Part shown: in pieces, positions 8,939 through 17,403 of the stretch
Layout of the letters: each line of letters opens with the position of its first letter
Numbering within the stretch: position 1 is the stretch's first letter
Assembly: GCF_003814745.1 (NCBI RefSeq)
Contig: NZ_RKRD01000001.1
Coordinates: forward strand, 930,001 to 994,000
Source of the DNA: Hydrogenoanaerobacterium saccharovorans
GTDB taxonomy: Bacteria > Bacillota > Clostridia > Oscillospirales > Ruminococcaceae
Direction: 5' to 3'
Length of the DNA: 64,000 nucleotides
Notes under the pieces: generated by a model
What the model saw: the letters and a program-made list of their open reading frames with translations, nothing else
Told to the model about the DNA's origin: nothing
The model's database searches: none
Translations under genes and position numbers: made by a program

Positions 8939-11212
8939 ATGAAGATTGGTAAAAATGGTTTAACTGTTTTAGAAAAACGGTATTTGGTAAAAGATGAAGA
9001 AGGCAAAATGATAGAAACAGTTGAAGGGTTGTTCGACCGTGTAGCAAACGCAATTGCGGACGCTGATTTGCATTTTGATTCGAAAGCGGATACAAAACAA
9101 ACCGCAAAAGAATTCCGCAATATGATGACGGAGCTGGAATTTCTGCCGAACTCCCCAACACTGATGAATGCAGGCAGGCCTCTGGGGCAGCTTTCTGCAT
9201 GCTTTGTTCTCCCGGTGGGGGATAGCATGGAAGAGATTTTTGAAGCGATTAAGCAGGCTGCGCTCATTCACAAATCCGGCGGCGGTACAGGCTTTTCATT
9301 TTCCCGCCTGAGAGCTTCGGGCAGTACGGTTAAAACTACCGGCGGCGTGGCATCGGGGCCTGTCAGTTTTATGAGGGTATTCAATATGGCAACCGAGGCA
9401 GTAAAGCAGGGCGGCACGCGCAGGGGCGCCAATATGGGCATATTGCGTGTTGACCACCCGGATATTCTGCAGTTTATCGACTGTAAAAAAGACAATGCAG
9501 ATATTACGAATTTTAATATCTCTGTGGGTGTTACCGAAGAATTTATGGAGGCTGCATTGAAAGGCGAGGATTATCCCCTGTATGACCCCAGAACAAAACT
9601 GGAAATCGGCAAGCTGAACGCGCAAGAGGTGTTTGATAAAATTGTAGACAATGCTTGGAGAAATGGCGAGCCGGGAATCATCTTTCTTGACCGCCTCAAT
9701 CGCGATAATGTTGTGCCCTCGCAAGGTGAAATTGAAAGTACCAATCCGTGCGGTGAGCAGCCGCTGTTGCCGTATGAATCATGTAATCTCGGTTCTATCA
9801 ATCTTCTTTCTGTGTTAAAAATGGACAAGGACGGCACCTACGTTATAGATTATGAGAAGTTAAAACGTATTGTAAATACAGCAGTGCATTTTCTTGATAA
9901 CGTCATTGAGGTGAATCGGTACCCGCTGGAGCTGATAGATAAAACCACCAAAGCTACCCGAAAAATAGGGCTTGGCGTTATGGGCTGGGCAGATATGCTG
10001 TTAAGAATGGGGATTGCCTATAACTCGGATGAAGCTGTTGTTCTTGCTGAAAAGGTTATGGGCTTTATAAACGAAAACGGCAGAAAAGCGAGCCATGAAC
10101 TTGCAAAAACGCGCGGCAGCTTCCCGTTGTTTTCTGAAAGTGTATTTGCAAGCGGTGCTCCTTTGCGAAATGCCACGGTAACAACGATTGCGCCTACGGG
10201 TACATTGTCTATTTTGGCAGGCTGCTCTTCGGGTGTCGAGCCGGTATTTGCATTTGCATACATCCGCAATGTAATGGATAATACGGAGATGATTGAAACC
10301 AATCCCATTTTGAAGCAGGTGCTTGTGGAACGGGGCATCTATTCCGATAAGCTGATGAAAGAGATTATTGCGGAGGGTTCTTTGCAACATCTCCCCGAAA
10401 TCCCGGAAGACATCAAACGAGTTTTTGTCTGTTCGCATGACATCAGCCCGATGCATCATATTAAAATGCAAGCAGCATTTCAGCGCCATACCGACAATGC
10501 TGTATCAAAAACCGTCAACTTTACGCACGATGCAACCCGTGAGGATGTACGAGAAGCTTATATCCAGGCATATAAGCTGGATTGTAAGGGCGTTACCATC
10601 TACCGCGACGGCAGCCGTGACAGCCAAGTTCTCAACATCGGTTCTGTACAGAAAGATTCCGGTGCTGATAAATCCTCTGCAAAATATGTTACCAATATCA
10701 CGCCGCGTCCACGCCCAGAAGCTGTAAACGGTATGACAGAGCGTATGAAAATTGGCTGCGGTAACCTGTATGTTACCGTTAATTACGATGAAAACGGTAT
10801 CTGCGAAGTATTTACCAACACCGGTAAGGCAGGAGGATGCCCGTCCCAATCTGAAGCCACTGCACGTTTGGCATCCGTTGCACTGCGTTCGGGTGTAAGT
10901 GTGGATGAAGTGATTGACCAGTTAAAAGGCATTCGCTGCCCGTCAACCATCCGCCAACCGGGTATGAAGTGTACCTCTTGCCCCGATGCTATGGCGAAAA
11001 TCATCCGTAGGGTTGCCGATTATCAAAAATTAACAATGCAAAACACAGATGCAAACCAAATACCACCGATTGAAAAAATTACAAAACAGATGGAAGCAGA
11101 CGCAGAGCGTTACCAAAAACTTGCAAAATTCTGCCCCGAATGCGGTGCAGAAATGGAGCATGAGGGCGGTTGTGTATCCTGCCGTTCCTGCGGTTATTCA
11201 AAATGCAACTAA
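8939..11212 (+). CDS. nrdJ: Coenzyme B12-dependent ribonucleotide reductase (class II)
   Basis: Reduces ribonucleotides to deoxyribonucleotides using a thiyl radical made from adenosylcobalamin, without need for or harm from oxygen. In 757 residues the active-site set is complete: LSACF with the redox cysteine 88, NPCGE (269-273) with the thiyl-radical Cys271 and catalytic Glu273, and Cys282 eleven residues later as redox partner. A TSCPD domain lies near 600-700 (KCTSCPD), and the last 26 residues hold a CPEC...CRSCGYSKC zinc ribbon that probably takes electrons from thioredoxin. I see no cobalamin riboswitch between the promoter and ATG. Single-gene unit with a terminator. Confidence 0.95.
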   Translation: MKIGKNGLTVLEKRYLVKDEEGKMIETVEGLFDRVANAIADADLHFDSKADTKQTAKEFRNMMTELEFLPNSPTLMNAGRPLGQLSACFVLPVGDSMEEIFEAIKQAALIHKSGGGTGFSFSRLRASGSTVKTTGGVASGPVSFMRVFNMATEAVKQGGTRRGANMGILRVDHPDILQFIDCKKDNADITNFNISVGVTEEFMEAALKGEDYPLYDPRTKLEIGKLNAQEVFDKIVDNAWRNGEPGIIFLDRLNRDNVVPSQGEIESTNPCGEQPLLPYESCNLGSINLLSVLKMDKDGTYVIDYEKLKRIVNTAVHFLDNVIEVNRYPLELIDKTTKATRKIGLGVMGWADMLLRMGIAYNSDEAVVLAEKVMGFINENGRKASHELAKTRGSFPLFSESVFASGAPLRNATVTTIAPTGTLSILAGCSSGVEPVFAFAYIRNVMDNTEMIETNPILKQVLVERGIYSDKLMKEIIAEGSLQHLPEIPEDIKRVFVCSHDISPMHHIKMQAAFQRHTDNAVSKTVNFTHDATREDVREAYIQAYKLDCKGVTIYRDGSRDSQVLNIGSVQKDSGADKSSAKYVTNITPRPRPEAVNGMTERMKIGCGNLYVTVNYDENGICEVFTNTGKAGGCPSQSEATARLASVALRSGVSVDEVIDQLKGIRCPSTIRQPGMKCTSCPDAMAKIIRRVADYQKLTMQNTDANQIPPIEKITKQMEADAERYQKLAKFCPECGAEMEHEGGCVSCRSCGYSKCN

Positions 11213-11264
11213 ATGTTTGTTTAGGGCAAAATAGATTGTAAAGTTTCTTGACTGAACTATATTG

Positions 11265-11296
11265 AAAAGGAGCGGACAAAAGTCTGCTCCTTTTGC
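11265..11296 (+). terminator. Intrinsic terminator after nrdJ
   Basis: AAAAGGAGCGGAC pairs with GTCTGCTCCTTTT (one G-T pair) around an AAAA loop, with the stem itself ending in T residues. Confidence 0.75.
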
Positions 11297-11365
11297 TTGC
11301 TATTTTTAAAAAACTAGGTAAAATATTATTACCGATGCAGTTTTAAGAGGGGAGGAGAGTAAACT

Positions 11366-12181
11366 ACGGAACAAGTAAAAAAAATTATAGAAGATTGCGG
11401 AATTCCACGTTTTGGGGTATGCCGATTTACCGACACGTTCCCCTTGATGAACTGCCGTGCAGGGCAGCGACTGCCTGCTGGGGCAAAAAGCATACTTGTC
11501 TGTTTATTCCCTTATTATGTAGGCGATTACCCCAACCGTAATCTTTCGCGTTATGCCATAGTGGATGATTACCATACCATAACCCGAAAACTTCTAAACA
11601 AAGCAGTTGATATTCTGCGTAAGGAGTTCCCTGAGCACAGCTTTGAAAGTTTTATCGACAGCAGCCCTGTACGCGAAGTATACGCGGGGTATTTGGCAGG
11701 GCTTGGATTCATAGGTAAAAATGGACAGCTTATTACCGAAGATTACGGCTCATATTGTTTTATAGGAGAAATTGTTTCAACACTTGAGCTGCCTGCTGCC
11801 ATTCCGTCGGTAAAAACCTGCGGTGCATGTTCGCTTTGCATAAACGCTTGCCCAAATGGTGCTATTGGCAAAAAGGGCAGGATAAACACGGCAGAATGCC
11901 GTTCGCAAATCACGCAAAAAAAAGGTGAGCTTTCTGCTTTTGAACAACAAAGCATCGTGCAAGGCGGTTTTGCCTGGGGGTGCGATATCTGCACCGATGT
12001 TTGCCCGTTTAACCGCAACCCAAAATCTACCCCTATTAACGATTTTTATTGTAATATTGTGCCTATATTAACTTTAGATAATTACAGTGAATTATACAAA
12101 ACGCGTGCCTATGGTTGGCGCGGGGCAAGCATGTTGGAGCGCAACCTCAGGCTTATCAGCGGTCATTCACAAGTACGGTAG
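11366..12181 (+). CDS. QueG-like epoxyqueuosine reductase family protein, with non-standard start
   Basis: The product resembles epoxyqueuosine reductase, the B12/Fe-S enzyme that finishes queuosine in tRNA. It has the DUF1730-type N-terminal part with an acidic motif (DSSPVREVYAG) matching the QueG active site, and two 4Fe-4S motifs, CGACSLCINACP and CDICTDVCPF. It lacks the C-terminal HEAT repeats of full QueG, so about 270 residues against about 380. Family-like sequence (EQVKKIIEDCGIPRFGV) extends upstream of the first ordinary start (TTG 11444, ATG 11447) to an in-frame stop at 11360. In this stretch a GGGGAGG site at 11349-11355 points to ACG at 11366. I use that position; it may be a real ACG start or a damaged ATG. 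Confidence 0.72.
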   Translation, partial: TEQVKKIIEDCGIPRFGVCRFTDTFPLMNCRAGQRLPAGAKSILVCLFPYYVGDYPNRNLSRYAIVDDYHTITRKLLNKAVDILRKEFPEHSFESFIDSSPVREVYAGYLAGLGFIGKNGQLITEDYGSYCFIGEIVSTLELPAAIPSVKTCGACSLCINACPNGAIGKKGRINTAECRSQITQKKGELSAFEQQSIVQGGFAWGCDICTDVCPFNRNPKSTPINDFYCNIVPILTLDNYSELYKTRAYGWRGASMLERNLRLISGHSQVR

Positions 12182-12236
12182 AATGTGGTATAATATTTAG
12201 TTATAGGATGAGCGAAAAGATTGGAGTGAATAACCA

Positions 12237-13292
12237 TTGGAAATACTGTCCAAGGAACAATACAACGAATATGAGGCTTTTGCGTCTTCGCATCCGCAAA
12301 GCTGCTTTACCCAGTCGATAAAATGGCGCGATGTAAAAAGTAACTGGGGTTACGAAGTGGTTGTATCGCGTAATGATGCAGGTAAAATTGTAGGCGGTTG
12401 CGCGGTGCTTATTCAGAAGATTCCTTTTATAGGCACTTCTTTTTTATATTCTCCCCGCGGGCCTGTGTGCGATTTGCACGATAAGGCTGTACTTGCCGAT
12501 TTAAAACATGGTATAGACGAACTGGCAAAGCGCTATAAGGCACATATGTTTAAGATGGACCCCGATACCCTGATGACCGACACCGAATTTATGAAGCTGG
12601 CGCTCGGGATGGGTTTTGAGCATTTTGCAGGGCCCGAGGGCTTTGAAACCATACAAGCGCGTTTTAACTATCGCCTTTATATCGAGGGCAGAACGCAAGA
12701 AGAGGTACTGGCATCTCTTACACAAAAAACACGTTACAATATCCGTGTAGCGCAAAAGCGCGGGGTAGAAGTGCGCGTTGTTGGCGAAGAGTACCTGGAC
12801 GACTTTGTGCGTATTATGCAAACTACCGGCGAACGTGACGGCTTTAATGTACGCCCCAAATCTTACTTTAAGCGTATGCTCGATGCACTGGGTGAAAATG
12901 TTCGCATGTATATGGCGTTTTATGAGGATAAACCTATATCGGGTGCCATTACAACCAACTATGCGGGCAAAACCTGCTATGTTTACGGCGCATCCGATAA
13001 CATCTACCGCAATGTAATGCCAAACTATTTGGTACAGTGGGAGATGATTTGCTGGGCAATCGAGACAGGCTGCTCTGTTTACGATTTTCAGGGTGTGTCG
13101 GGTATATTGGATGAGAGTAACCACATGTATGGTTTATATCGCTTTAAAAAAGGCTTTAACGGGCAGCTTGACGAATTGATAGGTGAATTTAATTACATTT
13201 ACAATCCGGCTGCTTGCAAGCTGACAGACCTTGCAATTGAATCAAAAGATAAATTGAATAAAATCAAGCGTAAACTGAAAGGTAACAGTTAG
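12237..13292 (+). CDS. FemAB/FemX-family peptidoglycan-bridge type aminoacyltransferase
   Basis: Family members use aminoacyl-tRNA to add amino acids to lipid II or peptidoglycan side chains. The 351 residues show two GNAT-like halves, with family-like segments SFLYSPRGPV (about 65-75), the LTQKTRYNIRVAQKRGVEVR block (about 160-180), DKPISGAITT and the end motif MYGLYRFKKGFNG. The coiled-coil arm of staphylococcal FemA seems to be missing, as in FemX-like clostridial proteins. The start is TTG at 12237 behind TTGGAGTG. It is 55 bases after the QueG-like gene and 4 bases before the decarboxylase gene, so probably part of one operon. The acceptor and amino acid cannot be told. Confidence 0.85.
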   Translation: MEILSKEQYNEYEAFASSHPQSCFTQSIKWRDVKSNWGYEVVVSRNDAGKIVGGCAVLIQKIPFIGTSFLYSPRGPVCDLHDKAVLADLKHGIDELAKRYKAHMFKMDPDTLMTDTEFMKLALGMGFEHFAGPEGFETIQARFNYRLYIEGRTQEEVLASLTQKTRYNIRVAQKRGVEVRVVGEEYLDDFVRIMQTTGERDGFNVRPKSYFKRMLDALGENVRMYMAFYEDKPISGAITTNYAGKTCYVYGASDNIYRNVMPNYLVQWEMICWAIETGCSVYDFQGVSGILDESNHMYGLYRFKKGFNGQLDELIGEFNYIYNPAACKLTDLAIESKDKLNKIKRKLKGNS

Positions 13293-13296
13293 GAAA

Positions 13297-14655
13297 ATGG
13301 AAAAGCAAACTCCGCTTGTAAAGGCGGTAAACGAGTATTTAAAGCGCGATGCAGCTCGCTTTCACATGCCCGGGCATAAGGGCTTTCTGATGCACCGTGA
13401 ACCCAACCGGTTCAGCGATGCTTACCTGTACGACATTACAGAGGTGCAGGGAGTAGACAGTTTATACGAAGCAAATGGTGCTATTCGAGAGACCGAAGAA
13501 GCTTTTGCCCGCATATACGGTGCCAAACGCACGTTGCTTTCTGCAGGCGGCGCAACATTGTGTATACAAACAATGCTGGCACTGGTAGCACGAGAAGACG
13601 GAAAAATCATTGCAGGCAGAAATTTGCATACATCTGCGCTTAATGCAATGGCGCTGTTGGGGCTCAGCCCAATTTGGGTTTACCCCGACCAAAGCGCGGG
13701 TTGTGGTATGGGGGGCAGGCTGCGCCCGGAGGATGTTCGGGTAGAGCTGCAAAAAAGCCCTGATGTCTGTGCCGTTTATATCACATCCCCCGATTATTTC
13801 GGTATCCTCAGTGATGTAGAACAAATTGCTAAAATATGCCGTTCTTATCGTGTGCCTTTGCTTGTAGATAATGCACATGGCTCGCATTTAAAGTTTCGCA
13901 AACCAAGCCTTCACCCTATCGACTTAGGCGCGGATATGTGCTGTGACTCGTTACATAAAACAATGCCCGTACTGACAGGCGGTGCATTGCTCCACATTGC
14001 AAACGAACGGTACATCCCGGCGGCAAAACAGCGTATGTCTATGTTTGGCTCCACCAGCCCCAATTACCTCATCATGCTCTCGTGCGACCGATGTATCAGT
14101 TATATTGAAAAAGGTGAGTTGCTGGCAGAGTTTGAGGCGGTGTGCGGCAGAGTACGGGCTCTCGAAGAGCTTGCAGAGAAAAAAGGTTTTGTTCTGCTGG
14201 ATTCAAAAGCTGGTACACGCGACTACACAAAACTAGTGCTCTCAGTTTACAACTGGGGGATATCGGGCAGTCAATTCGGCGAGCGCCTGCGTGCAGGGGG
14301 CATTGAACCGGAGTATGTAAGCGATATGTGGGCAGTACTGATGGCAAGCCCTGAAAACCTCGGCGGCGATTACCGTCGAGTAGAAAAATTCTTGAATGCT
14401 TGGGATCTACCTGCAGTACAAAGTACCTCCGCACAAGTTGTCCCCCGTCTGGAGCCTGCCATGAGTTTACGCAGTGCCATTTTTGCGCCCAGCGAAATGG
14501 TCTCGATAGAAAACAGCACGGGGCGTATTGCCTCTGCAATGGTCTGCCCTTGTCCGCCGGGTATTCCCATTGTGATTCCCGGCGAAAAAATTGATGATGA
14601 AGCAGTGAAACTTTTAAAAACATGTGGAATTTGTTGTATAAAAGTGGTATTATAG
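13297..14655 (+). CDS. PLP-dependent Orn/Lys/Arg decarboxylase family protein (YaaO-like)
   Basis: A fold-type I pyridoxal-phosphate enzyme of the group III decarboxylases. Seen in its 452 residues: FHMPGHKG near residue 22, the aspartate motif VDNAHGSHL (about 190) and the Schiff-base lysine in SLHKTMPVLTGG (about 215). At this length it matches the short Firmicute type such as Bacillus YaaO/SpeA rather than the 700-residue inducible enzymes. The start ATG lies 4 bases after the FemAB gene. In Bacillus the homologous gene stands in front of tmk-yaaQ-yaaR-holB-yaaT, and here darA, holB and ricT follow. The substrate (arginine, lysine or ornithine) cannot be read from the sequence. Confidence 0.87.
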   Translation: MEKQTPLVKAVNEYLKRDAARFHMPGHKGFLMHREPNRFSDAYLYDITEVQGVDSLYEANGAIRETEEAFARIYGAKRTLLSAGGATLCIQTMLALVAREDGKIIAGRNLHTSALNAMALLGLSPIWVYPDQSAGCGMGGRLRPEDVRVELQKSPDVCAVYITSPDYFGILSDVEQIAKICRSYRVPLLVDNAHGSHLKFRKPSLHPIDLGADMCCDSLHKTMPVLTGGALLHIANERYIPAAKQRMSMFGSTSPNYLIMLSCDRCISYIEKGELLAEFEAVCGRVRALEELAEKKGFVLLDSKAGTRDYTKLVLSVYNWGISGSQFGERLRAGGIEPEYVSDMWAVLMASPENLGGDYRRVEKFLNAWDLPAVQSTSAQVVPRLEPAMSLRSAIFAPSEMVSIENSTGRIASAMVCPCPPGIPIVIPGEKIDDEAVKLLKTCGICCIKVVL

Positions 14656-14722
14656 TAATAGGATTTAGTAATATTCATTACAATGATGTTTCAAACTATT
14701 TACATCATAAGGGGGTATTTTT

Positions 14723-15046
14723 ATGAAACTCATTCTTGCCATTGTATCCAGCGACGACGGTGCTATTGTTTCTTCGGAACTTACCAAAGCGGGCTTTTCG
14801 GTGACAAAGCTTGCTACCACCGGCGGATTTCTTATGAGCGGGAATACCACCTTCCTCATCGGTACAGATGATGATAAGGTAGATACGGTCATGGATATTG
14901 TTGGTACTTACAGCAAAAAGCGCAAGCAAATGGTTCCATCCTCCGCATCTTACGGTGTTGGTATGTGCACCTCCTTCCCGGTTGAGGTTACTGTAGGCGG
15001 TGCCACAATCTTTGTGCTGGACGTAGAAAAGTTTGAAAAACTGTAA
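14723..15046 (+). CDS. darA: Cyclic-di-AMP receptor DarA (PstA/YaaQ)
   Basis: Small PII-like trimer that binds the second messenger c-di-AMP. The 107 residues show the family features: VSSDDGAIVSSELTKAGFSVTKLATTGGFL at the N-terminus (within residues 8-37), GNTTFLIG, and the C-terminal TVGGATIFVLDVEKF. The glycine-rich GGFLMSGN region corresponds to the nucleotide pocket. The ATG follows AAGGGGG. It lies 12 bases before holB, as its Bacillus counterpart lies close to holB. Its downstream target is not established in Firmicutes. Confidence 0.95.
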   Translation: MKLILAIVSSDDGAIVSSELTKAGFSVTKLATTGGFLMSGNTTFLIGTDDDKVDTVMDIVGTYSKKRKQMVPSSASYGVGMCTSFPVEVTVGGATIFVLDVEKFEKL

Positions 15047-15058
15047 GTTCTTTTTAGA

Positions 15059-16039
15059 ATGGAGAACCAATTGTTAGATTCATTTTACGGAAATAATCTT
15101 GCAAAAACAACGCTCGTCTTGGGATGGAAAGACGGGCGTTTGCCGCATGCAGTGCTTTTGGAGGGCGAGAGCGGCAGCGGTAAAAAAACATTTGCCAAAA
15201 TAGTTGCAGCTGCCGCAGTATGTTCGGGTAAGGACAAGCCGTGCGGAATTTGCCGCCATTGTAAAAAAGCAGGGCAAGGGGTTCACCCCGATATTATGCT
15301 GATTGACGGGGCGCAATCATCCAAAAATGTAAATGTAGATGCCATACGTGATATTCGTGCCTCGGCAAATATAAAACCCAACGAGGCAGAGCGTAAAGTA
15401 TATATTTTAGCAGATGCACAAAATATGACAGTGCAGGCACAAAATGCGCTGCTGAAAGTTTTGGAAGAACCGCCCAAAGGCGTAATGTTTATACTCACTT
15501 GCGATAATCATTCTCGCCTGCTCGAAACCATCGTTTCTCGCGTTACCATGCTGCGCATTGAAAACCCTCCCATCAGTATCTGCGCCCAAGTACTGCATAC
15601 GCTAGCACCAGAACACAGTGAGCAGGAATATTTAATGGCAGCAGAGGTATTTGAAGGCAATATCGGTAAAGCGGCTGCAAGTTTTCACGACGAAGGTTTT
15701 ATTAAGATAATCGAATCTTCAAAAAAAATTGCATATGCTGCAGTTCGCGGCACAGAGTACGATTTACTGGCGGAACTTGCAGAATTTGAAAACGATAAAG
15801 AAGGGTTTGCAGCATGCCTTAAACGTGTTAAAATTGTGTTTATGGATGTTATAAAGCGAAAGTACGGCGGCAAAAAAACGCCGCTTGGTCAATGTGAACT
15901 GGATAATTATATCTCTGCATTGCAGTGCAGGCGAATTGTTGATATAATAGAGGAAATGCTACGCATGATGGAGCAAAACATGGGTTATCCGCTCGCTTCT
16001 GCGTGGCTTTGTTCTCAAATTAAAAATGCACTTCGATAA
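15059..16039 (+). CDS. holB: DNA polymerase III subunit delta prime
   Basis: Clamp-loader subunit that helps load the beta sliding clamp on primed DNA. The 326 residues include the P-loop GESGSGKKT (36-44), four zinc-binding cysteines (55, 62, 65 and 68) typical of this AAA+ group, the Walker B/sensor region QNALLKVLEEPP and the arginine-finger area ETIVSRV. It follows darA by 12 bases and precedes ricT, the classical Firmicute order. The Walker A here is somewhat altered from the dnaX form, as usual for delta prime. Confidence 0.94.
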   Translation: MENQLLDSFYGNNLAKTTLVLGWKDGRLPHAVLLEGESGSGKKTFAKIVAAAAVCSGKDKPCGICRHCKKAGQGVHPDIMLIDGAQSSKNVNVDAIRDIRASANIKPNEAERKVYILADAQNMTVQAQNALLKVLEEPPKGVMFILTCDNHSRLLETIVSRVTMLRIENPPISICAQVLHTLAPEHSEQEYLMAAEVFEGNIGKAAASFHDEGFIKIIESSKKIAYAAVRGTEYDLLAELAEFENDKEGFAACLKRVKIVFMDVIKRKYGGKKTPLGQCELDNYISALQCRRIVDIIEEMLRMMEQNMGYPLASAWLCSQIKNALR

Positions 16040-16074
16040 AATCAGATGGGGCAAAACCACAAGATAAATTGTAA

Positions 16075-16143
16075 GCACCCACCGTTCGCGGCAGAGATGT
16101 TGAAATGATATGAGGTAGGCATTTTGCTAGTTAACCGTGGGGC
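16075..16143 (+). other. Possible structured leader in front of ricT
   Basis: GCACCCAC at 16075-16082 can pair with GTGGGGC at 16137-16143, closing a loop of about 55 bases just upstream of the AGGAGG site of ricT. I cannot match it to a known RNA family, and the long-range stem may be chance. Confidence 0.25.
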
Positions 16144-16163
16144 ATACCCATAGGAGGTAACAA

Positions 16164-17030
16164 ATGGCTGAAGTAATCGGCGTAAGATTTAAAAATGTGG
16201 GCAAGGTTTATTATTTTGACCCGGACGGGCAAAAGATGGAACTGGGCCAGCGCGTTATTGTTGAAACCGCACGCGGTATCGAATGCGGTGAGGTGGCAAT
16301 GCCCAACCGTCAGGTAAGCGATACCGATATTGTAAAGCCGCTTAAAAAGGTGATTCGCGCTGCAAACGAAGAAGACCTTGCGCAAGTGGAAAGAAACAAA
16401 CAACGCGAAAAGCAGGCTTTTTCTATTTGTGAAAATAAAATTGCCGTTCACAAACTGGATATGAAACTGGTAGATGTGGAATACACATTTGATAATAATA
16501 AAATACTATTTTACTTTACTGCAGACGGTAGAGTGGATTTTAGGGACTTAGTAAAAGATTTGGCATCGGTATTCCGTACCCGTATTGAATTGCGCCAAAT
16601 TGGTGTACGTGACGAAGCAAAAATGCTGGGTGGTCTCGGCATTTGCGGCAAACCGTTTTGCTGCTCCACTTTTTTGGGGGAGTTTCAACCTGTATCCATA
16701 AAAATGGCAAAGGAGCAAGGCTTATCATTAAACCCCACTAAGATTTCGGGCACTTGCGGCAGGCTAATGTGTTGCTTAAAATATGAGCAAGAGGCATATG
16801 AAGACCTGCTGCGCCGTACACCAAAACAAGGCGCGTTTGTCAGCACACCCGATGGACGAGGTACGGTGGTAGAAGTGAATCTGCTTACCGGTATGCTCAA
16901 GGTGAAGATAGAAAAATCGGACGGTGCTGCCCGCCTCTATAATAAAGATCAAGTCAAAATCATTCGTGACGCACAAATTCGAGTAGATCATGATGAAGCC
17001 GCTGCGCTTAAAGATTTGGAAGATAAGTAG
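16164..17030 (+). CDS. ricT: PSP1-domain protein RicT (YaaT)
   Basis: Subunit of the RicA-RicF-RicT (Y-complex) that carries two 4Fe-4S clusters in Bacillus and steers RNase Y mRNA processing, with effects on sporulation and competence. The 288 residues contain the PSP1 domain (VRFKNVGKVYYFDP at the start, GDGQRVIVE-like segment near 30, PRQxG-type DVEYTFDNNK, LRQIGVRDEAKMLGGLGICG) and the conserved cysteines in GICGKPFCC and SGTCGRLMCC. An AGGAGGT site precedes the ATG. It follows holB by 124 bases. Partners RicA and RicF are not in this window. Confidence 0.93.
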   Translation: MAEVIGVRFKNVGKVYYFDPDGQKMELGQRVIVETARGIECGEVAMPNRQVSDTDIVKPLKKVIRAANEEDLAQVERNKQREKQAFSICENKIAVHKLDMKLVDVEYTFDNNKILFYFTADGRVDFRDLVKDLASVFRTRIELRQIGVRDEAKMLGGLGICGKPFCCSTFLGEFQPVSIKMAKEQGLSLNPTKISGTCGRLMCCLKYEQEAYEDLLRRTPKQGAFVSTPDGRGTVVEVNLLTGMLKVKIEKSDGAARLYNKDQVKIIRDAQIRVDHDEAAALKDLEDK

Positions 17031-17084
17031 TGTTTGCGCTTTGATTAATTTGTAGTTTTTTGTAGAATAATTGTGCAAATAAGG

Positions 17085-17112
17085 TTGCAAAATTTATGAT
17101 CTGTGGTACAAT
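17085..17112 (+). promoter_or_regulatory. Sigma-A promoter of the ferredoxin gene
   Basis: TTGCAA at 17085-17090 and TACAAT at 17107-17112 with a 16-base spacer, about 32 bases before the ATG. Confidence 0.55.
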
Positions 17113-17144
17113 GAATTTGAAACTTTTATGGAGGTGTAACAATT

Positions 17145-17315
17145 ATGGCATATGTAATTAGTGACGAGTGTCTCAACTGTGGTGCATGCGAGGCTGAGTG
17201 CCCCGTTTCTGCTATTTCTGCTGGCGATGGCAAATATGTTATCGACGCTGATACTTGCATCAGCTGTGGCGCTTGCGAAGGTGTTTGCCCCGTTGGAGCT
17301 CCCAAAGAGGCATAG
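17145..17315 (+). CDS. 2[4Fe-4S] clostridial ferredoxin
   Basis: A 56-residue electron carrier. Two cluster motifs are complete: CLNCGACEAECP (from residue 9) and CISCGACEGVCP (from residue 38), in the two-fold repeated fold of clostridial ferredoxins. It begins MAYVISDECLNCG, with a GGAGGTG site 9 bases upstream. It probably shuttles electrons for pyruvate:ferredoxin oxidoreductase and hydrogenases in fermentation, which is family knowledge. It is a single-gene unit with its own promoter and terminator, and strong codon bias suggests high expression. Confidence 0.97.
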   Translation: MAYVISDECLNCGACEAECPVSAISAGDGKYVIDADTCISCGACEGVCPVGAPKEA

Positions 17316-17334
17316 TCGCCCTAGATGAATGCTT

Positions 17335-17371
17335 AAAAAGACACGCAACTGTTGTTGTGTGTCTTTTTTGC
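17335..17371 (+). terminator. Intrinsic terminator after the ferredoxin gene
   Basis: AAAGACACGCAAC pairs with GTTGTGTGTCTTT (one wobble) around TGTT, followed by T residues. It lies before the convergent spmB gene. Confidence 0.9.
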
Positions 17372-17403
17372 GGGCATTTTATAGTACAAATTTTAATGTG
17401 TTT

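Noticed and set aside
8778..9200. A minus-strand frame opposite the start of the RNR gene
   Set aside because: Shadow of a strongly conserved gene; overlaps the terminator and promoter region.
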